Under the pieces are notes generated by a model that saw nothing but the letters and a program-made list of their open reading frames with translations, ran no database searches and was not told where the DNA came from. Source: Hyphomicrobium_A sp963759735 (GTDB lineage Bacteria > Pseudomonadota > Alphaproteobacteria > Rhizobiales > Hyphomicrobiaceae). From it: a stretch of 64,000 bases of DNA. The stretch covers positions 1 through 64,000 of the forward strand of contig CAVXAF010000012.1 in assembly GCA_963759735.1 (NCBI GenBank). Direction: 5' to 3'. The position numbers were made by a program, and so were the translations under genes. Below are positions 35,916 to 43,776 of the stretch, piece after piece (the first letter of the stretch is position 1; each line of letters begins with the position of its first letter).

Positions 35916-37175
35916 TTGACGCTGGAGGCGCAAACAGGATCCCCCGTCGAACTGGTTGGCGGCGTGCCGGTGTTTGGTCCGCACGCCACGCCGCTGGGTG
36001 CGATCGTGCATGCCTGCCATGAGCGCACGATCGACGTCGCCCTCCCCGAGTTGGCGATCGACGGGCTTGACCGCGCGACGCTGGAGCCGGTGCTTACCTA
36101 CTGCGCCGAGTTGCGCTGCGAGGCCGACGGCGTCACCTGCCCGGGCTGCAAGCGGCGCACCGAGTCCCTCGGCATCCATTCGCTGGACGAGTTCATCGCC
36201 CGCCACAAGGAGATCGTCGTCGGCGACGGCGCCGTGCGCCTAGTCGGCTCCGGCGAAGGCACGCTGCACACGCCGGCACTGGGCGCGCTGGAGAAGACGT
36301 GGTCGGGCGAGAACTACTGGTTCTGGGCGCGGCGCGTGCTGCGCAAACTTCGCTACGGCATTCGCCGCGCCCATATCGCGGGGAGCGCCTTCGCCGACGT
36401 GGGCGAGTCTCCCTCGGTCATGCTGATGGAGCCGCAGCTGCCCGACAACATTGGCATGGTGGCGCGCGCCATGGCCAACTTCGGCCTCGACGATCTGCGC
36501 CTCATTGCACCGCGCGACGGCTGGCCGAACGAGAAGGCGCGTATTGCCGCCTCGGGCGCGAACTACATCATCGACGACGCGGTGGCTTTTCCTTCCCTCG
36601 AGACCGCCATATCCGACGTGAACTGGCTGGCGGCGACGACGGCGCGCCAGCGCGACCTGCGCAAGCCGGTCATGACCCCCATCGAGGCAGTGGCTGAGAT
36701 GCGGTCTCGGATCGCCCGCGGGGAACGCTGCGGAGTTCTGTTCGGGCGCGAGCGGTCGGGATTGGAGACGCTGGAGGTCGCCAACGCCGACGCGCTCATC
36801 ATGATTCCGGTAAATTCTCGTTTCGCTTCGCTCAACCTGGCGCAGGCGGTGTTGATTCTTGGTTACGAGTGGATGCGGGGCAGCGACGGCCAGAGTCTGG
36901 GGCGCGTCACCACCTACGAGAAGCCGTTGGAGGCCGGACTCAACATGGGTGCCGACCGGCCGGCCACGAAGGAAGAGCTGCTCGGATTCTTCTCACATAT
37001 CGAAGAAGAGCTTGAGCGGATGGGGTTCTTCAATCCGTCGCACAAGCGCGACACAGTGGTCCGCAATGTCCGCACCATGTTCTCGCGCATGGGGGCGACG
37101 GAGCAGGAAGTCCGCACCTTGCGTGGTATTGTTGCCACGCTTGCCAGGGGCAAGGGAAATGCCCGCAAGCCGTGA
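35916..37175 (+). CDS. trmJ: TrmJ-type tRNA methyltransferase fused to a DUF433-like domain
   Basis: Residues 165-419 form a complete SpoU/SPOUT methyltransferase of the TrmJ group, which makes 2'-O-methyl at position 32 of tRNAs. Motifs are PQLPDNIGMVARAMANFG (173-190), VLFGRERSGLETLEVANADALIMIPVN and ASLNLAQAVLILGYEW (the knot). The preceding 150 residues are extra. Residues 10-70 (GGVPVFGPHATPLGAIVHACH, LPELAIDGLDRATLEPVLTYCAE) resemble DUF433. They are followed by C63-x4-C68-x6-C75-x2-C78 (CPGCKRRTE), which may bind a metal. No stop or in-frame gap separates the parts. The TTG start has AAGGAG 6 bases upstream, so the long form is made. TrmJ is usually about 250 residues. Confidence 0.85.
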   Translation: MTLEAQTGSPVELVGGVPVFGPHATPLGAIVHACHERTIDVALPELAIDGLDRATLEPVLTYCAELRCEADGVTCPGCKRRTESLGIHSLDEFIARHKEIVVGDGAVRLVGSGEGTLHTPALGALEKTWSGENYWFWARRVLRKLRYGIRRAHIAGSAFADVGESPSVMLMEPQLPDNIGMVARAMANFGLDDLRLIAPRDGWPNEKARIAASGANYIIDDAVAFPSLETAISDVNWLAATTARQRDLRKPVMTPIEAVAEMRSRIARGERCGVLFGRERSGLETLEVANADALIMIPVNSRFASLNLAQAVLILGYEWMRGSDGQSLGRVTTYEKPLEAGLNMGADRPATKEELLGFFSHIEEELERMGFFNPSHKRDTVVRNVRTMFSRMGATEQEVRTLRGIVATLARGKGNARKP

Positions 37176-37312
37176 AACTAGTCGCCATTATCTGGCCAAG
37201 TTTTGAGCTGAGCCATGCCCCTCCCACTGAGCTAATTCTGCTCCACGGTCGCACGGCGGCCTGAGCCAAGAGTAACAACATAACGCAGGGACGGTTTCAG
37301 GAGATGCGGATC

Positions 37313-37954
37313 ATGAAATGGGCGGGGAGGGGTTTGGCTTGCGCGGTGGCCATGGCTCCTTTTTTGGCGGCCGGGCCTGCAAGCAGTCAGGAACTCAGCG
37401 AGAAGGCGACACGCACGTTCATGGAGTACTCATGGACGCTGACGCCGGAACGCTTCACCAAACCCAACGGTGAGACGATCCTCATCGACAAGAGCAAGCG
37501 CGACGAGGTGATGGTCCCTCTCGACGTTGCACGCGAAGTCATTCGTGCCGGCCGTCTGTCGGCGCATGCGCAGGTGTGCGGCCTGGTGCAGGAGCAGGGC
37601 GACAACCACAACTCGCTGATGCGTCGCCAGTCGCAGGCCAAGAAGTGGTCGCCGCAGCAGATGGTCTACATCAACCAGCTGCATCTGACGGTCGTCATGC
37701 TGCTCACGGGTCGCATCAAGCTCGTCGAGAAGGGCGAAGGCGCTCCCGACAAGGAAGTGGTGGTCGCCGAGGAAGCGCAGAAGACGGCGCAGTCCTGCTC
37801 GGCCGAGCAGAAGGACAAGGTGAAGGAAATGATCGCCGCCTACGTGAAGACCGGGCCGGCGCTCGCTTCCAGCAATCCGGGTGGAGCAGCAACCCCGGCC
37901 GCTGCGGCAACCCCGCCAGCCGGCACGGGCGCGGTCGCCCCGGCTTCTAAATAA
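37313..37954 (+). CDS. Exported hypothetical protein (213 aa)
   Basis: A signal peptide (WAGRGLACAVAMAPFLAAGPASS-QE) is followed by a helical domain (FMEYSWTLTPERFTKPNGETILIDKSKRDEVMVPLDVAREVIRAGRLSAHAQVCGLVQEQGDNHNSLMRR). The end is a low-complexity Pro/Ala/Gly tail. Two mature cysteines (VCGLV, SCSAEQ) could form a disulfide. I do not recognise the family, but it looks like a periplasmic protein of the type common in Rhizobiales. The ATG at 37313 has GGAG about 10 bases upstream; the in-frame ATG at 37304 touches that site and is less likely. A terminator follows. Confidence 0.65.
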   Translation: MKWAGRGLACAVAMAPFLAAGPASSQELSEKATRTFMEYSWTLTPERFTKPNGETILIDKSKRDEVMVPLDVAREVIRAGRLSAHAQVCGLVQEQGDNHNSLMRRQSQAKKWSPQQMVYINQLHLTVVMLLTGRIKLVEKGEGAPDKEVVVAEEAQKTAQSCSAEQKDKVKEMIAAYVKTGPALASSNPGGAATPAAAATPPAGTGAVAPASK

Positions 37955-38044
37955 GGCGCCAAGAGCGGTCTCCGCGGCCCCTATGGGCCGCAGCGGGGCC
38001 CGCAGGTTGACGCCGCCGTCGACAGTCTGTATCTAGCCAACCGA

Positions 38045-38076
38045 ACGCGGGCCCGGTTTACGGCCCGCGTTCCTTA
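38045..38076 (+). terminator. Terminator upstream of rpsD
   Basis: A perfect 9-bp stem (ACGCGGGCC with GGCCCGCGT, 8-base loop) is followed by TCCTTATT. It probably ends the transcript of the exported protein gene before rpsD. Confidence 0.6.
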
Positions 38077-38201
38077 TTGCGCACCTGCGGCAGCGCCAAA
38101 TGATTGGCGCGGCCTGTCGGCTCCCAAGGGCTCATCGCCCGAGTGGGGCAGAGGAGGGGGCGCTCCATGCAACACAATGCAAACTTTGGAGTGCTGTGAC
38201 C

Positions 38202-38819
38202 ATGACCAAGCGTATTCGCGCCAAGCACAAGATCGACCGTCGCCTCGGCGAGAACATTTGGGGCCGTCCCAAGAGCCCGCTCAACAAGCGCGAATCGCGC
38301 CCCGGCCAGCACGGCGAGCGCCGCGTCCAGAAGCTGTCGGACTACGGCCAGCAGCTGAAGGCCAAGCAGAAGCTCAAGGGCTACTACGCCAACCTCAACG
38401 AGCGCCAGTTCCACAAGATCTACGTCGAAGCTTCGCGCCTCAAGGGCTCGACCTCCGAGCACGTTATCGGCCTGCTCGAGCGCCGCCTCGACGCCATCGT
38501 CTATCGCGCCAAGTTCGTGCCGACCGTGTTCGCCGCGCGCCAGTTCGTCAGCCACGGCCACGTGACGGTCAACGGCCGCCGCGTCACCGTGCCGAGCTAT
38601 CGCTGCAGGGTCGGCGATGTCATCGAGGTCAAGGAGAAGGCGCGCCAGCTGCCGCTCGTCCTCGAAGCCATCAAGAGCGCCGAGCGTGACGTGCCCGACT
38701 ACGTCGAGGCCGACCACAACCGCATGCAGGCCAAGTTCCTGCGCGTGCCGGCGCTGTCGGATGTGCCCTATCCGGTGCAGATGGAGCCGAACCTAGTGGT
38801 CGAGTTCTACTCGCGCTAA
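38202..38819 (+). CDS. rpsD: 30S ribosomal protein S4
   Basis: The 205-residue uS4 protein, an early-binding 16S rRNA assembly protein. It starts MTKRIRAKHKIDRRLGENIWG as in other alphaproteobacteria, without the cysteine zinc motif. It has the S4 RNA-binding domain (LERRLDAIVYRAKFVPTVFAARQFVSHGHVTVNG) and ends PYPVQMEPNLVVEFYSR. Length is exactly typical. The gene is monocistronic, as usual in this group, with a strong terminator 22 bases after the stop. Confidence 0.97.
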   Translation: MTKRIRAKHKIDRRLGENIWGRPKSPLNKRESRPGQHGERRVQKLSDYGQQLKAKQKLKGYYANLNERQFHKIYVEASRLKGSTSEHVIGLLERRLDAIVYRAKFVPTVFAARQFVSHGHVTVNGRRVTVPSYRCRVGDVIEVKEKARQLPLVLEAIKSAERDVPDYVEADHNRMQAKFLRVPALSDVPYPVQMEPNLVVEFYSR

Positions 38820-38840
38820 TCGTCTATACATCCAATCGGC

Positions 38841-38875
38841 AAAGGCCTCCGCTCGTCGGGGGCCTTTCTCGTTTT
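38841..38875 (+). terminator. Terminator of rpsD
   Basis: AAAGGCC pairs with GGCCTTT (with extra C/G pairing inside) and is followed by CTCGTTTTCG. It lies 22 bases beyond the rpsD stop. Confidence 0.75.
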
Positions 38876-38909
38876 CGATGTTAGCGGCAGGCCGGTGCGC
38901 GCGGACACG

Positions 38910-40037
38910 TTAGAGCCGCTCGGGATCGGCGACCGGCACCGCGAAACCTGCGTCCTTGCCAGCCGGGCGATGTCGCCGCGCCGGGTTGGTCGGCAGCGTG
39001 ACGATGTCGCCTCCGCTCGGCGGCGCGGCGGTGGTGGCCACAACCTGCGCTCGGGGTCGCAGCGGCGGCACCGTGTTGGCCCAGCCGTAAGCCAGCATGG
39101 TGATAATGGCCGAAGCGGCGAAGAAGTACACGCCGGGCATTACCGCCGCTTCCGTGTACCCCGACGAGTTCACATAGAAGATCATCAGCGCCAGCACCAT
39201 GACGTCGGTCATCGAGTAGCGGCCGAGCCATTCCATGGTCGAGAAAGAGCGGCGGCGAAACTCCGGTGACAAGTCCGGCGAGGTGACCAGGGTCAGCAGG
39301 TAGAACAGCTTGAGGAAGGGGAAGAAGATCGAGACGGCGAACACGACCGCGCACAGGAAGTACTCGTTGCTCTCATACAGCGCCCAGATGATGGTCGCGA
39401 TCGAGTGCTCGTTGGTCCACACGTAGACGGTGGTGAAGCGGATCACCGGCAGGATGATGCCGAGCGCAAAGAACACCGTGGCGAGGATGATGAGAAAGCT
39501 GAGCAGGAAGTTGCGCATCACCGAGAGCTGCTTGGGGACGCGCGGCTCCAAGGCCATGCCGCCGGCGGCCGCGACGTCGTTCTTCAGCCACGAGTAGGAG
39601 ACGATCATCAGCACCACGGCGGCGGTGAACAGGTAGACCGCCGGCAGGCTCGCCGCGTCGTAGACGCCCTGGCTCTTCAGGAAGAAGATGGTCAGCGCCA
39701 GCACCAGCACATCGTGCATGGACCATTTGCCGATCCACTCCATTGCCTTGAGGCGCTTGGCCTGACGGCGCAACTCTGCCGCGGGGAGCGTCGAGACGAG
39801 CAGCAGATAGAGCAGCTTGACGATCGGAAAGACGATCGAGAAGACGAGCACTACCAAACCGAGGAAGGTCTGGCCCTGCTGCAGCAGCACGGCGACGGTG
39901 GACATCAGCGAGTATTCGCTGGTCCAGAACATGAACTTGGTGAGCTTTAGGATTGGCAAGCTGATGCCGAGCGCCAGGCATACGGCGGCGGCGATGATGG
40001 CGAAACTCAACAGAAAGCGCCGGCCACCGAGCCGCAT
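38910..40037 (-). CDS. Tandem PqiA-domain membrane protein
   Basis: A 375-residue integral membrane protein made of two copies of the paraquat-inducible protein A domain. Each half has four membrane helices and the same signature: LSFAIIAAAVCLALGISLPI, VFPIVKLLYLL, MEWIGKWSMHDVLVLAL in the first, and LSFLIILATVFFALGIILPV, FFPFLKLFYLL, MEWLGRYSMTDVMVLAL in the second. PqiA proteins belong to the MCE lipid-transport machinery of the envelope. The zinc-finger cysteines of E. coli PqiA are missing, and no pqiB/MCE gene is adjacent. The ATG at 40037 has GAGG 8 bases upstream; a TTG directly before it is less likely. The C-terminal tail is disordered. Confidence 0.85.
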   Translation of the reverse strand: MRLGGRRFLLSFAIIAAAVCLALGISLPILKLTKFMFWTSEYSLMSTVAVLLQQGQTFLGLVVLVFSIVFPIVKLLYLLLVSTLPAAELRRQAKRLKAMEWIGKWSMHDVLVLALTIFFLKSQGVYDAASLPAVYLFTAAVVLMIVSYSWLKNDVAAAGGMALEPRVPKQLSVMRNFLLSFLIILATVFFALGIILPVIRFTTVYVWTNEHSIATIIWALYESNEYFLCAVVFAVSIFFPFLKLFYLLTLVTSPDLSPEFRRRSFSTMEWLGRYSMTDVMVLALMIFYVNSSGYTEAAVMPGVYFFAASAIITMLAYGWANTVPPLRPRAQVVATTAAPPSGGDIVTLPTNPARRHRPAGKDAGFAVPVADPERL

Positions 40038-40306
40038 CAAGCTTACCTCATGCCACGTCGGCGGCGATCCTAGCCCGGGGCCGCGCTATGGTCACTGAAG
40101 GCAGCCCGCGCGGCAAAACTAGGGCCGGGAAGCCGTACAATGGGCAATTGGCAGTAAAGGCGGCACCAAGCCCCGATCGCCCCTCGCCTACTGCCCGCTA
40201 CCCTTTTCTCGGCGTGCCGTCCGCGGCCACCGAGCAGTTTTACAGCGGTCTGGACAAGATATCGAAGCAGTGGGCAGTCGGCAGAAGGGCCTCTACTGCA
40301 CGCAGA

Positions 40307-40831
40307 TCAACCCGTCGCATCGGGTCCAAATTTTCGCTGCAGCAGCTGGTCTAGGGAGATCGGCCCAGGTCCCTGAACGGCCAGCCAACCGAACAGCGCC
40401 ATGTAGGCCACTTCCTCGAAGCCAAGCAACGTCTCGAGGCTGTCGACCTGATCCCACTTTGCACTGATGACGGCGACAATCATCACGATGACGAGCGGCG
40501 TCGCGGCAAGGCGCGTGAAGAGGCCGAGCAAAAGCAGCAAGCCGCCGAAGAATTCTACGCCGGACACGAAAGGGGCCATAACGCTCGGGTATGGAATGCC
40601 CCACTCGGCGAAGCGGGAAATCATCCCGGGAAAATCCGGCGTCGGATAGAGATTATTGAGCTTGGTCCACCCCGACCACATGAACACCCAGCCGACGACG
40701 ATGCGAGCGAATAGCGGGGGGAGCCACAGGAAAACCGCTGAACGCCGCGCCGGCATGGCGATCAGCCAACCGACGATAGAGGCAATTGCCCCGTGTTTGG
40801 GGGCTGCGATTGTCGAATGGGATGCGGTCAT
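40307..40831 (-). CDS. DoxX family membrane protein
   Basis: A 174-residue DoxX-type protein with four membrane helices: PPLFARIVVGWVFMWSGWTKL, MAPFVSGVEFFGGLLLLLGLFTRL, PLVIVMIVAVISAKW and FEEVAYMALFGWLAV. The pattern G-x-x-F-x-x-S-G-x-x-K-L and the G-x-L-L-L-L-G segment fit the family. DoxX genes often accompany bufferin (DUF2282/DUF692/DUF2063) clusters, for example as the fourth gene of the Caulobacter gig operon. Here it is divergent from the precursor gene across a shared 257-base promoter region. An ancillary role in the cluster, perhaps redox or thiol homeostasis, is inferred. Confidence 0.88.
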   Translation of the reverse strand: MTASHSTIAAPKHGAIASIVGWLIAMPARRSAVFLWLPPLFARIVVGWVFMWSGWTKLNNLYPTPDFPGMISRFAEWGIPYPSVMAPFVSGVEFFGGLLLLLGLFTRLAATPLVIVMIVAVISAKWDQVDSLETLLGFEEVAYMALFGWLAVQGPGPISLDQLLQRKFGPDATG

Positions 40832-40897
40832 GGAGTATCCTGCAACATCAATTTCGAGCGCGTTGGCAGACCGGGAAGATCTCCGCTGCTTATGACC

Positions 40898-41006
40898 GTT
40901 ACGTCGGCGTCGGATGAGCTGTTACAGCGAGTGCTCAACGAGCCGGGGATCGCACCCACCTTTTTGCGTTCTTGAATGAAACTTCGGCCCGAGCCGCTCC
41001 GTAACG
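40898..41006. promoter_or_regulatory. Divergent promoter region with paired GTAACG motifs
   Basis: GTAACG occurs on the plus strand at 41001-41006 (88 bases before bufA) and on the minus strand at 40903-40898 (72 bases before the doxX gene). It differs by one base from the GTAACC -35 element known for the Caulobacter ECF factor SigF. The sequences 16 bases further on are ATGT and ATCT, not the CGAA of that factor, so this would be a variant at best. Confidence 0.3.
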
Positions 41007-41088
41007 TTGCTTGGGCGCATTGATGTGGCTTCCGGGAGGCCGCGTCCTCCTTCACCCGGACAAGCGTGAAACCTATGGAGAGAACGCA

Positions 41089-41358
41089 ATGAAGATCTCG
41101 ACCACGTCGGGCGCATCGCTCGCAGCCGTTGCCGCCGCTATGCTGCTTGCCGGAGCCGTCTCCGCGCCGTCAGCCTACGCCGCGGAGGAGGCCATGGGCC
41201 ATTGTGTCGGCGCCAATGCCTGCAAAGGTCATGGCGCCTGCAAGTCTGCGTCGAACGCATGCAAGGGCCAGAACGCCTGCAAGGGCAAGGGCTTTACCGA
41301 GGCGAGCAAAGAGGACTGCGCCAAGGTCGAGGGCGCCAAGTTCGAGATGCCGAAGTAA
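41089..41358 (+). CDS. bufA2: Bufferin-type metallophore precursor, BufA2-like
   Basis: An 89-residue secreted cysteine-rich peptide. A signal peptide ends near AYA-A (residues 31/32). The mature part holds six cysteines (39, 45, 51, 58, 64, 77) in a near-repeat: N-A-C-K-G-H-G-A-C-K, then N-A-C-K-G-Q-N-A-C-K-G-K-G-F, and a final D-C-A-K. This repeat is the pattern of BufA2 bufferins, whose cysteines are modified to thiooxazoles by the BufB/BufC enzyme and then bind copper in the periplasm. GGAG lies 8 bases before the ATG. bufB and bufC follow, with a hairpin between. Family assignment is from the motif; metal and modification are inferred. Confidence 0.85.
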   Translation: MKISTTSGASLAAVAAAMLLAGAVSAPSAYAAEEAMGHCVGANACKGHGACKSASNACKGQNACKGKGFTEASKEDCAKVEGAKFEMPK

Positions 41359-41368
41359 ACATGCGAGC

Positions 41369-41404
41369 GGAAAAGCGATCTTTGCTGAGGTCGCTTTTCC
41401 TTTC
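41369..41404 (+). terminator. Intercistronic hairpin between bufA2 and bufB
   Basis: A perfect 10-bp stem (GGAAAAGCGA with TCGCTTTTCC) with a 12-base loop lies just after the precursor stop and is followed by TTT. It looks like a leaky terminator or a 3'-end stabiliser that leaves more precursor than enzyme mRNA. Confidence 0.65.
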
Positions 41405-41432
41405 GAATTCTGTGCAAGCTTACGGAGCAGCC

Positions 41433-42323
41433 ATGCCTAGCAAGACCGCGGCACAAGCTGCGAAGAATGCACCTTCGCAAGACTGCCCGCCCTATCTCGG
41501 TTTCGGTCTTGGCCTGCGTGCGCAGCACTATGCCGAAATCCTCGATGGCGATCCTGACATCGATTGGTTCGAGGCGATCTCAGAGAACTACATGGTGCCG
41601 GGCGGCCAACCGCTACGCATGCTGGACCGCATTCGCGCGCGCTATCCGATTGTTCTGCACGGGGTCTCTCTATCTATCGCGTCGACCACGCCATTCGACC
41701 CAGATTATCTGGCCGGGCTCAAAGCGCTCGCTAGTCGCGTCGAGCCGAAGTTCGTCTCCGACCATCTATGTTGGACGGGCGTGCATGGCGTGAACCTGCA
41801 CGACCTGCTGCCCATCCCCTATACGCGCGAGGCCCTGGACCACATCGTATCGCGTGTACACCATGTGCAGGACTACTTACGGCGTCCCTTGGCGCTCGAG
41901 AACGTTTCGACCTACGTGCAGTTCGCGCATTCGGAAATGCCGGAGTGGGAGTTCATCGCCGAGCTGGCAAAGCGCACGGGGTGCTGGCTCGTGTTCGACG
42001 TGAACAACGTGTTCGTCAGCGCCTTCAATCACGATTATGATGCGCACACCTTCATCGAGGGCATTCCGGCCGACCGTGTGGTGCAGTTCCATCTCGCCGG
42101 TCACGAGCACAACATGACCCACATCATCGATACGCACGACGCGATCGTGCCCGAGCCGGTGTGGGAGCTGTACCGCGCGGCGGTGAGGCGGTTCGGTGCG
42201 GTATCGACGCTCATCGAGCGTGACGACAACATCCCCCCGCTCGCCGAGTTGGTAGCGGAGCTGAGCGTTGCACGATCGATCGCCCAAGAAATGCTGCCGG
42301 AGCTGAAGGCGCGAGCGTCGTGA
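41433..42323 (+). CDS. bufB: MNIO enzyme BufB (DUF692)
   Basis: A 296-residue TIM-barrel protein of the DUF692/MNIO family (multinuclear non-haem iron oxidases such as MbnB, HvfB and BufB), which oxidise peptidyl cysteines. Likely metal ligands stand in family motifs: DWFEAISENYM (E47, E51), LHGVSLS (H76), SDHLCW (H111), ALENVSTY (E156), FDVNNVFVSAFNH (D189, H200), FHLAGH (H220, H224), DTHD (D233, H235) and IERDD (E262). No transit sequence: it acts in the cytoplasm on the precursor before export. The ATG follows GGAG by 6 bases. Its stop overlaps the bufC start by 4 bases. Confidence 0.93.
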   Translation: MPSKTAAQAAKNAPSQDCPPYLGFGLGLRAQHYAEILDGDPDIDWFEAISENYMVPGGQPLRMLDRIRARYPIVLHGVSLSIASTTPFDPDYLAGLKALASRVEPKFVSDHLCWTGVHGVNLHDLLPIPYTREALDHIVSRVHHVQDYLRRPLALENVSTYVQFAHSEMPEWEFIAELAKRTGCWLVFDVNNVFVSAFNHDYDAHTFIEGIPADRVVQFHLAGHEHNMTHIIDTHDAIVPEPVWELYRAAVRRFGAVSTLIERDDNIPPLAELVAELSVARSIAQEMLPELKARAS

Positions 42324-43135
42324 CGCGCATGAAGGCCGCTGTGCCGCTAGCTCCTCGGCCGATGCTGCGCGAGCTGCAGGAATCGTTGCAGTCTGCAATC
42401 TTGTCGGGAGACGATGCGATCCTGGCAGCGATCCTCGACAACTCGCGTACGACGCGCTCGACCCTCTTCGGCGTCTATCGGCACGCGTATGCTGGACAAC
42501 TCGTGGACGTGCTGCGCGGCGATTACCCTTTGCTGCTGGCGCATGTGGGCGATGATCGTTTCGACGCGCTGGCGCGGGCCTACATCGCCGCCCACCCGTC
42601 GCGAACCCAGAACGCACGCTGGTTCGGCAATATGTTCGCGGACTTTCTGACGCGCCACGAGCCCGTTCGCGAGCGTCCCGAACTCGCCGAGCTGGCATCG
42701 ATCGAAAAGTTGGTGGCTGACGCCTTCGATAGTGCCGACGAGAATGTCCTCGGGCTTACAGACCTTTCTGCGGTGCCGGCGGAGGACTGGGCCCGGCTTA
42801 GCTTCAGGCCGCATCCTTCCGCCGCGATGCTTCGGCTCTCCACCAATGCGCTCGCCATCTGGAAAGCATGCAAGAACGACAGCGAGCCGCCATCGGCAGT
42901 CCAGCTGGCACAAACTGAATGCATCATCGTCTGGCGGCGCGGCGCGGCGCCGATGGTCCGCCTGATGCCCTACGAAGAGGCGATGATGTGGATCGAGATA
43001 AGCCGGGGTGCTCACTTCGGCGACGTATGCGCGATGCTGGCAACGTTTGATGAGCCCGACGGCGCTGCATTCCGCGCCGCTGGATATCTGCAAGGCTGGC
43101 TGCAGGCTGAGATGCTCAGCTCAGCAAAAGCATAG
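42320..43135 (+). CDS. bufC: BufC partner protein (DUF2063)
   Basis: A 271-residue protein with an N-terminal DUF2063 domain: LRELQESLQSAILSGDD, TRSTLFGVYRHAYAGQLVDVLRGDYPLLLAHVGDDRFDALARAYIAAHPS, then FGNMFADFL and ELAELASIEKLVADAFD. The C-terminal half is a second helical/beta domain. DUF2063 proteins (BufC, HvfC, relatives of MbnC) bind the precursor leader and present it to the MNIO enzyme. The GTG start overlaps the bufB stop (GTGA), which indicates translational coupling and a stable BufB-BufC complex. Confidence 0.92.
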   Translation: MTRMKAAVPLAPRPMLRELQESLQSAILSGDDAILAAILDNSRTTRSTLFGVYRHAYAGQLVDVLRGDYPLLLAHVGDDRFDALARAYIAAHPSRTQNARWFGNMFADFLTRHEPVRERPELAELASIEKLVADAFDSADENVLGLTDLSAVPAEDWARLSFRPHPSAAMLRLSTNALAIWKACKNDSEPPSAVQLAQTECIIVWRRGAAPMVRLMPYEEAMMWIEISRGAHFGDVCAMLATFDEPDGAAFRAAGYLQGWLQAEMLSSAKA

Positions 43136-43222
43136 AGCTTACGGGAGCAAAGGATGGGCATCGCCCAACGGCTGCAACCTTGCGCACGCATCTGACGCGG
43201 CACACTGACTGAAGGAACCGTC

Positions 43223-43615
43223 GTGGTGATATTGGCCCGTATCGTCGGTTTTAGTTTGTTACTTGCCATGTGTGCAGCGCCCGCCGTTGCATTCGAGAAA
43301 GCCGCATTCGATACGGAGCGATTCAAATCTGATCTCATTGCCGGTAGGGCGATTGTGGTTCACATTTCGGCTCCGTGGTGCCCCACATGCTGGACGCAGC
43401 GTCTTGTTCTCAACTCCCTTGCAAACGCGCCCGAGTACGCTTCCGTGCGCGTGTACGAAGTCGACTTTGATCAGCAGAAGGACGTCGCGAGGGCTTTTCG
43501 TGCGCAGCACCAGAGCACCCTCATCGCATTTCACGGGCAACGGGAGCTGGCCCGCTCCGTGGGCGATACGAGCATGCAGGGAATCAGCGAAGTGCTCGCC
43601 AGTAGCTTGAAGTAG
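43223..43615 (+). CDS. Secreted thioredoxin-family protein (WCPTC)
   Basis: A 130-residue protein: a signal peptide (LARIVGFSLLLAMCAAPAVA-F) and a thioredoxin fold with W52-C53-P54-T55-C56 in HISAPWCPTCWTQR and the conserved beta strand VRVYEVDFDQQKDVARAFRA. The cis-Pro loop is replaced or displaced (HQSTLIAFHG), so substrate handling may differ from normal thioredoxin. The domain is short. GAAGGAAC before the GTG start is a fair ribosome site. It follows bufC after 87 bases on the same strand, so it may reduce or protect bufferin cysteines in the periplasm; this is inference from position. Confidence 0.8.
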   Translation: MVILARIVGFSLLLAMCAAPAVAFEKAAFDTERFKSDLIAGRAIVVHISAPWCPTCWTQRLVLNSLANAPEYASVRVYEVDFDQQKDVARAFRAQHQSTLIAFHGQRELARSVGDTSMQGISEVLASSLK

Positions 43616-43776
43616 TGCCCTCCAAGGCTGTCGGCTTTGGCGTCTTGTTGGCGCAAAGTGTGACTTGGGCACGGGATCGAGCGTCGCGATTGCCCTGCGT
43701 GAACGCAGCTGCTCAAACATTTGCCACGGTTGTCTCGCAAGTCAGACATTGATTTGGGGGAATCGGCGAGCGCCAC

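Noticed and set aside
40088..40354. 88-codon open frame between the PqiA and DoxX genes
   Set aside because: It overlaps the 3' end of the DoxX gene, has no ribosome site and looks random.
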